A DNA stretch of 64,000 nt from Gordius sp. MW1. Taxonomy: Eukaryota; Nematomorpha; Gordioida; Gordea; Gordiidae. The DNA lies in the NCBI GenBank assembly GCA_964036665.1, contig OZ038533.1:9260413-9324412 (forward strand). The letters run 5' to 3'. Shown here in pieces: positions 62,610-64,000 of this stretch (positions within the stretch are counted from its first letter, which is position 1; every line of letters begins with the position of its first letter). Position numbers and translations under genes: made by a program. The notes beneath the pieces were generated by a model. The model ran no database searches and was not told the origin of the DNA. It saw only the letters and a list, made by a program, of their open reading frames with translations.

Positions 62610-63299
62610 TGACTTACTTTTATATATTTTTTTACGCTCTTTCACATATAATCGAAAAAAATAAATATTTTTACCTCAAAATTTTTCACATATTTTTCTT
62701 TCAACCGTATGCATCCGATGAAAGTTTAGGTTTTCAGACGTGGTTTCGATGATAAAAAGAAAAAATTTATCAGAAGCAGAAAACTATTACTTTGAAATCA
62801 TGATCGCATAGTGCATTTTTGAAAGATTAAGCACTCACGTTGCGATACAACAAACTAATCGCAACAATAAAACGTTGTCTTTTGTCAAAATGATAGTTGT
62901 CGCAGCTTAAAACCTCTTTTCGGAAGTCAATCGAGGATAATAGGATTCTCAAATTGGCTTACTTTTATATATTTTTTTACGCTCTTTCACATAGAATTGA
63001 AAAAAATAAATATTTTTACCTCAAAATTTTTCACATATTTTTCTTTGAACCGTATTCATCCGATGAAAGTTGTCGTTTTCAGACGTGGTTTCTATGATCC
63101 CAAGTAAAAATTTATCAGAATCTGAAAACTATTACTTTGAAACCATGATCGCATAGTGCATTTTTGAAAAATTAAGCACTCACGTTGCGATACAACAAAC
63201 TAATCGCAACAATAAAACGTTGTATTTTGTCAAAATGATAGTTCTCGCAGCTTAAAACCTCTTTTCGGAAGTCAATCGAGGATAATAGGATTCTCAAAT
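62610..63299 (+). repeat. 2-monomer tandem duplication, copy 1 (690 bp)
   Basis: The pair is an E-like unit (GACTT, TACGCTC, CATATAATCG, AAAAAGAAAAAATTT, AGAAGCAGAAAAC, GAAAGATTAAG) followed by a unit with AGTTGTCGCAG. It matches 63300-63989 at 690 bp. The first unit here has AAAGTTTAGGTTTTC near 62723 where the second copy has AAAGTTGTGGTTTTC. These E-like units lack GAATTC (they read GGATTC). Confidence 0.78.
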
Positions 63300-64000
63300 T
63301 GACTTACTTTTATATATTTTTTTACGCTCTTTCACATATAATCGAAAAAAATAAATATTTTTACCTCAAAATTTTTCACATATTTTTCTTTCAACCGTAT
63401 GCATCCGATGAAAGTTGTGGTTTTCAGACGTGGTTTCGATGATAAAAAGAAAAAATTTATCAGAAGCAGAAAACTATTACTTTGAAATCATGATCGCATA
63501 GTGCATTTTTGAAAGATTAAGCACTCACGTTGCGATACAACAAACTAATCGCAACAATAAAACGTTGTCTTTTGTCAAAATGATAGTTGTCGCAGCTTAA
63601 AACCTCTTTTCGGAAGTCAATCGAGGATAATAGGATTCTCAAATTGGCTTACTTTTATATATTTTTTTACGCTCTTTCACATAGAATTGAAAAAAATAAA
63701 TATTTTTACCTCAAAATTTTTCACATATTTTTCTTTCAACCGTATGCATCCGATGAAAGTTGTCGTTTTCAGACGTGGTTTCGATGATAAAAAGTAAAAA
63801 TTTATCAGAATCAGAAAACTATTACTTTGAAATCATGATCGCATAGTGTATTTTTGAAAAATTAAGCACTCACTTTGCGATACAACAAACTAATCGCAAC
63901 AATAAAACGTTGTCTTTTGTCAAAATGATAGTTCTCGCAGCTTAAAACCTCTTTTCGGAAGTCAATCGAGGATAATAGGATTCTCAAATTGCCTTACTTT
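63100..64000 (+). repeat. Distant copy of 56560-57450; array runs off the window
   Basis: The last 900 bp repeat 56560-57450 at an offset of 6,541-6,544 bp (19 monomers). Shared private tags are GAAACCATGATC, AGAAGCAGAAAAC, GAAAGATTAAG, AGTTGTCGCAG, CACTCACTTTGCG (57325 and 63869) and AAATTGCCTTAC at the very end. The 3-bp change in offset comes from the CACCGTTG loss at 56636. The window stops inside this copy, so its right limit is unknown. Confidence 0.82.

Larger units (their letters stand above)
1..64000 (+). repeat. Satellite DNA array, ~344-bp monomer, ~186 copies
   Basis: Every stretch of the window is a copy of the same unit. The landmark AATGATAGTTCTCGCAG recurs at 1, 345, 690, 1031, 1376, 1721, 2066 and so on to the right edge, giving unit lengths of 341-346 bp; most are 344 or 345, depending on whether the unit reads CATTTTCAAAAA or CATTTTTGAAAAA. 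All units point the same way; I found no inverted unit and no interruption by other DNA. Most single units differ from one another at only a few percent of positions, and the same small set of variants is reused throughout. Both edges lie inside satellite. Arrays like this are typical of eukaryotic heterochromatin, and the length near 2 x 172 bp fits a two-nucleosome repeat. Centromeric function is possible but not shown. I do not recognise the family by name. Confidence 0.97.

Noticed and set aside
1-64000. CRISPR array
   Set aside because: The repeat is 344 bp with no short repeat plus unique spacer structure. Everything between landmarks is repeated too.
1-64000. Tandem gene family, rDNA or histone cluster
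   Set aside because: No frame is conserved, no rRNA or tRNA-like segment is recognisable, and the unit is far too short and AT-rich.
1-64000. Telomeric repeats or a telomere-proximal boundary
   Set aside because: No TTAGGG, TTAGG, TTTAGGG or similar short tandem repeat is visible at either edge or inside.

Overview
The whole 64 kb window is one uninterrupted head-to-tail array of a single AT-rich satellite DNA, with a monomer of 343-345 bp and about 186 copies, all on the same strand. I see no gene, RNA gene, transposon, telomere repeat or unique sequence anywhere in it. Both window edges fall inside satellite, so the true array is longer. A megasatellite of this form points to a eukaryotic heterochromatic (pericentromeric, centromeric or subtelomeric) locus. 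The species cannot be named from the sequence. The reference monomer at 1-344 is 30.5% GC and has 14 CpG where base composition predicts about 8, so CpG is not depleted. That fits a genome with little heavy CpG methylation (many insects and other invertebrates) better than a vertebrate, but this is only an inference.

The monomer has a fixed design: a moderately GC-containing 5' part, an A/T-tract-rich centre, and a 3' part carrying a perfect 8-bp inverted repeat (GTTGCGAT, 11-nt spacer, ATCGCAAC) kept in most units. Two diagnostic haplotypes exist for the central-right part. One has C159, G168, CGATGATAAA and CAG. The other has G159, T168, CTATGATCCC and CTG. Chimaeras between them are common. 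A few other variable positions and small indels (loss of 2, 3, 4, 5, 7, 8 or 11 bp) are shared by separated units and act as tags that reveal higher-order repeats (HORs) and past exchanges.

Layout. 1-5.86 kb: a roughly 10-11-monomer HOR with a one-monomer hybrid insertion near 1.27-1.61 kb. 5.86-10.07 kb: a 12-monomer block that recurs 9,640 bp downstream at 15.5-19.7 kb. 10.07-15.5 kb: private units, a 2-monomer tandem duplication and a composite of neighbouring HORs. 19.7-33.8 kb: overlapping duplications at offsets of 1,029, 2,396, 3,093 and 6,516 bp. 33.8-37.26 kb: a mixed domain. 37.26-47.55 kb: two tandem copies, apparently identical, of a 5,145-bp (15-monomer) block. 46.5-50.8 kb: a 2,392-bp-offset duplication. 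50.8-53.0 kb: an alternating 2-monomer array. 53.0-55.09 kb: a 1,029-bp tandem duplication. 55.09-57.7 kb: a patch of more divergent monomers. 57.7-64 kb: tandem duplications of one monomer (342-345 bp), three monomers (1,032-1,034 bp) and two monomers (690 bp), ending in a distant copy of 56.55-57.45 kb.

There are no genes to act together. The biological content is the satellite: its phasing (about two nucleosome lengths), its conserved dyad, and a clear record of repeated unequal exchange and gene conversion at many scales. Block boundaries are placed by eye from diagnostic variants and are usually good to a few tens of bases.
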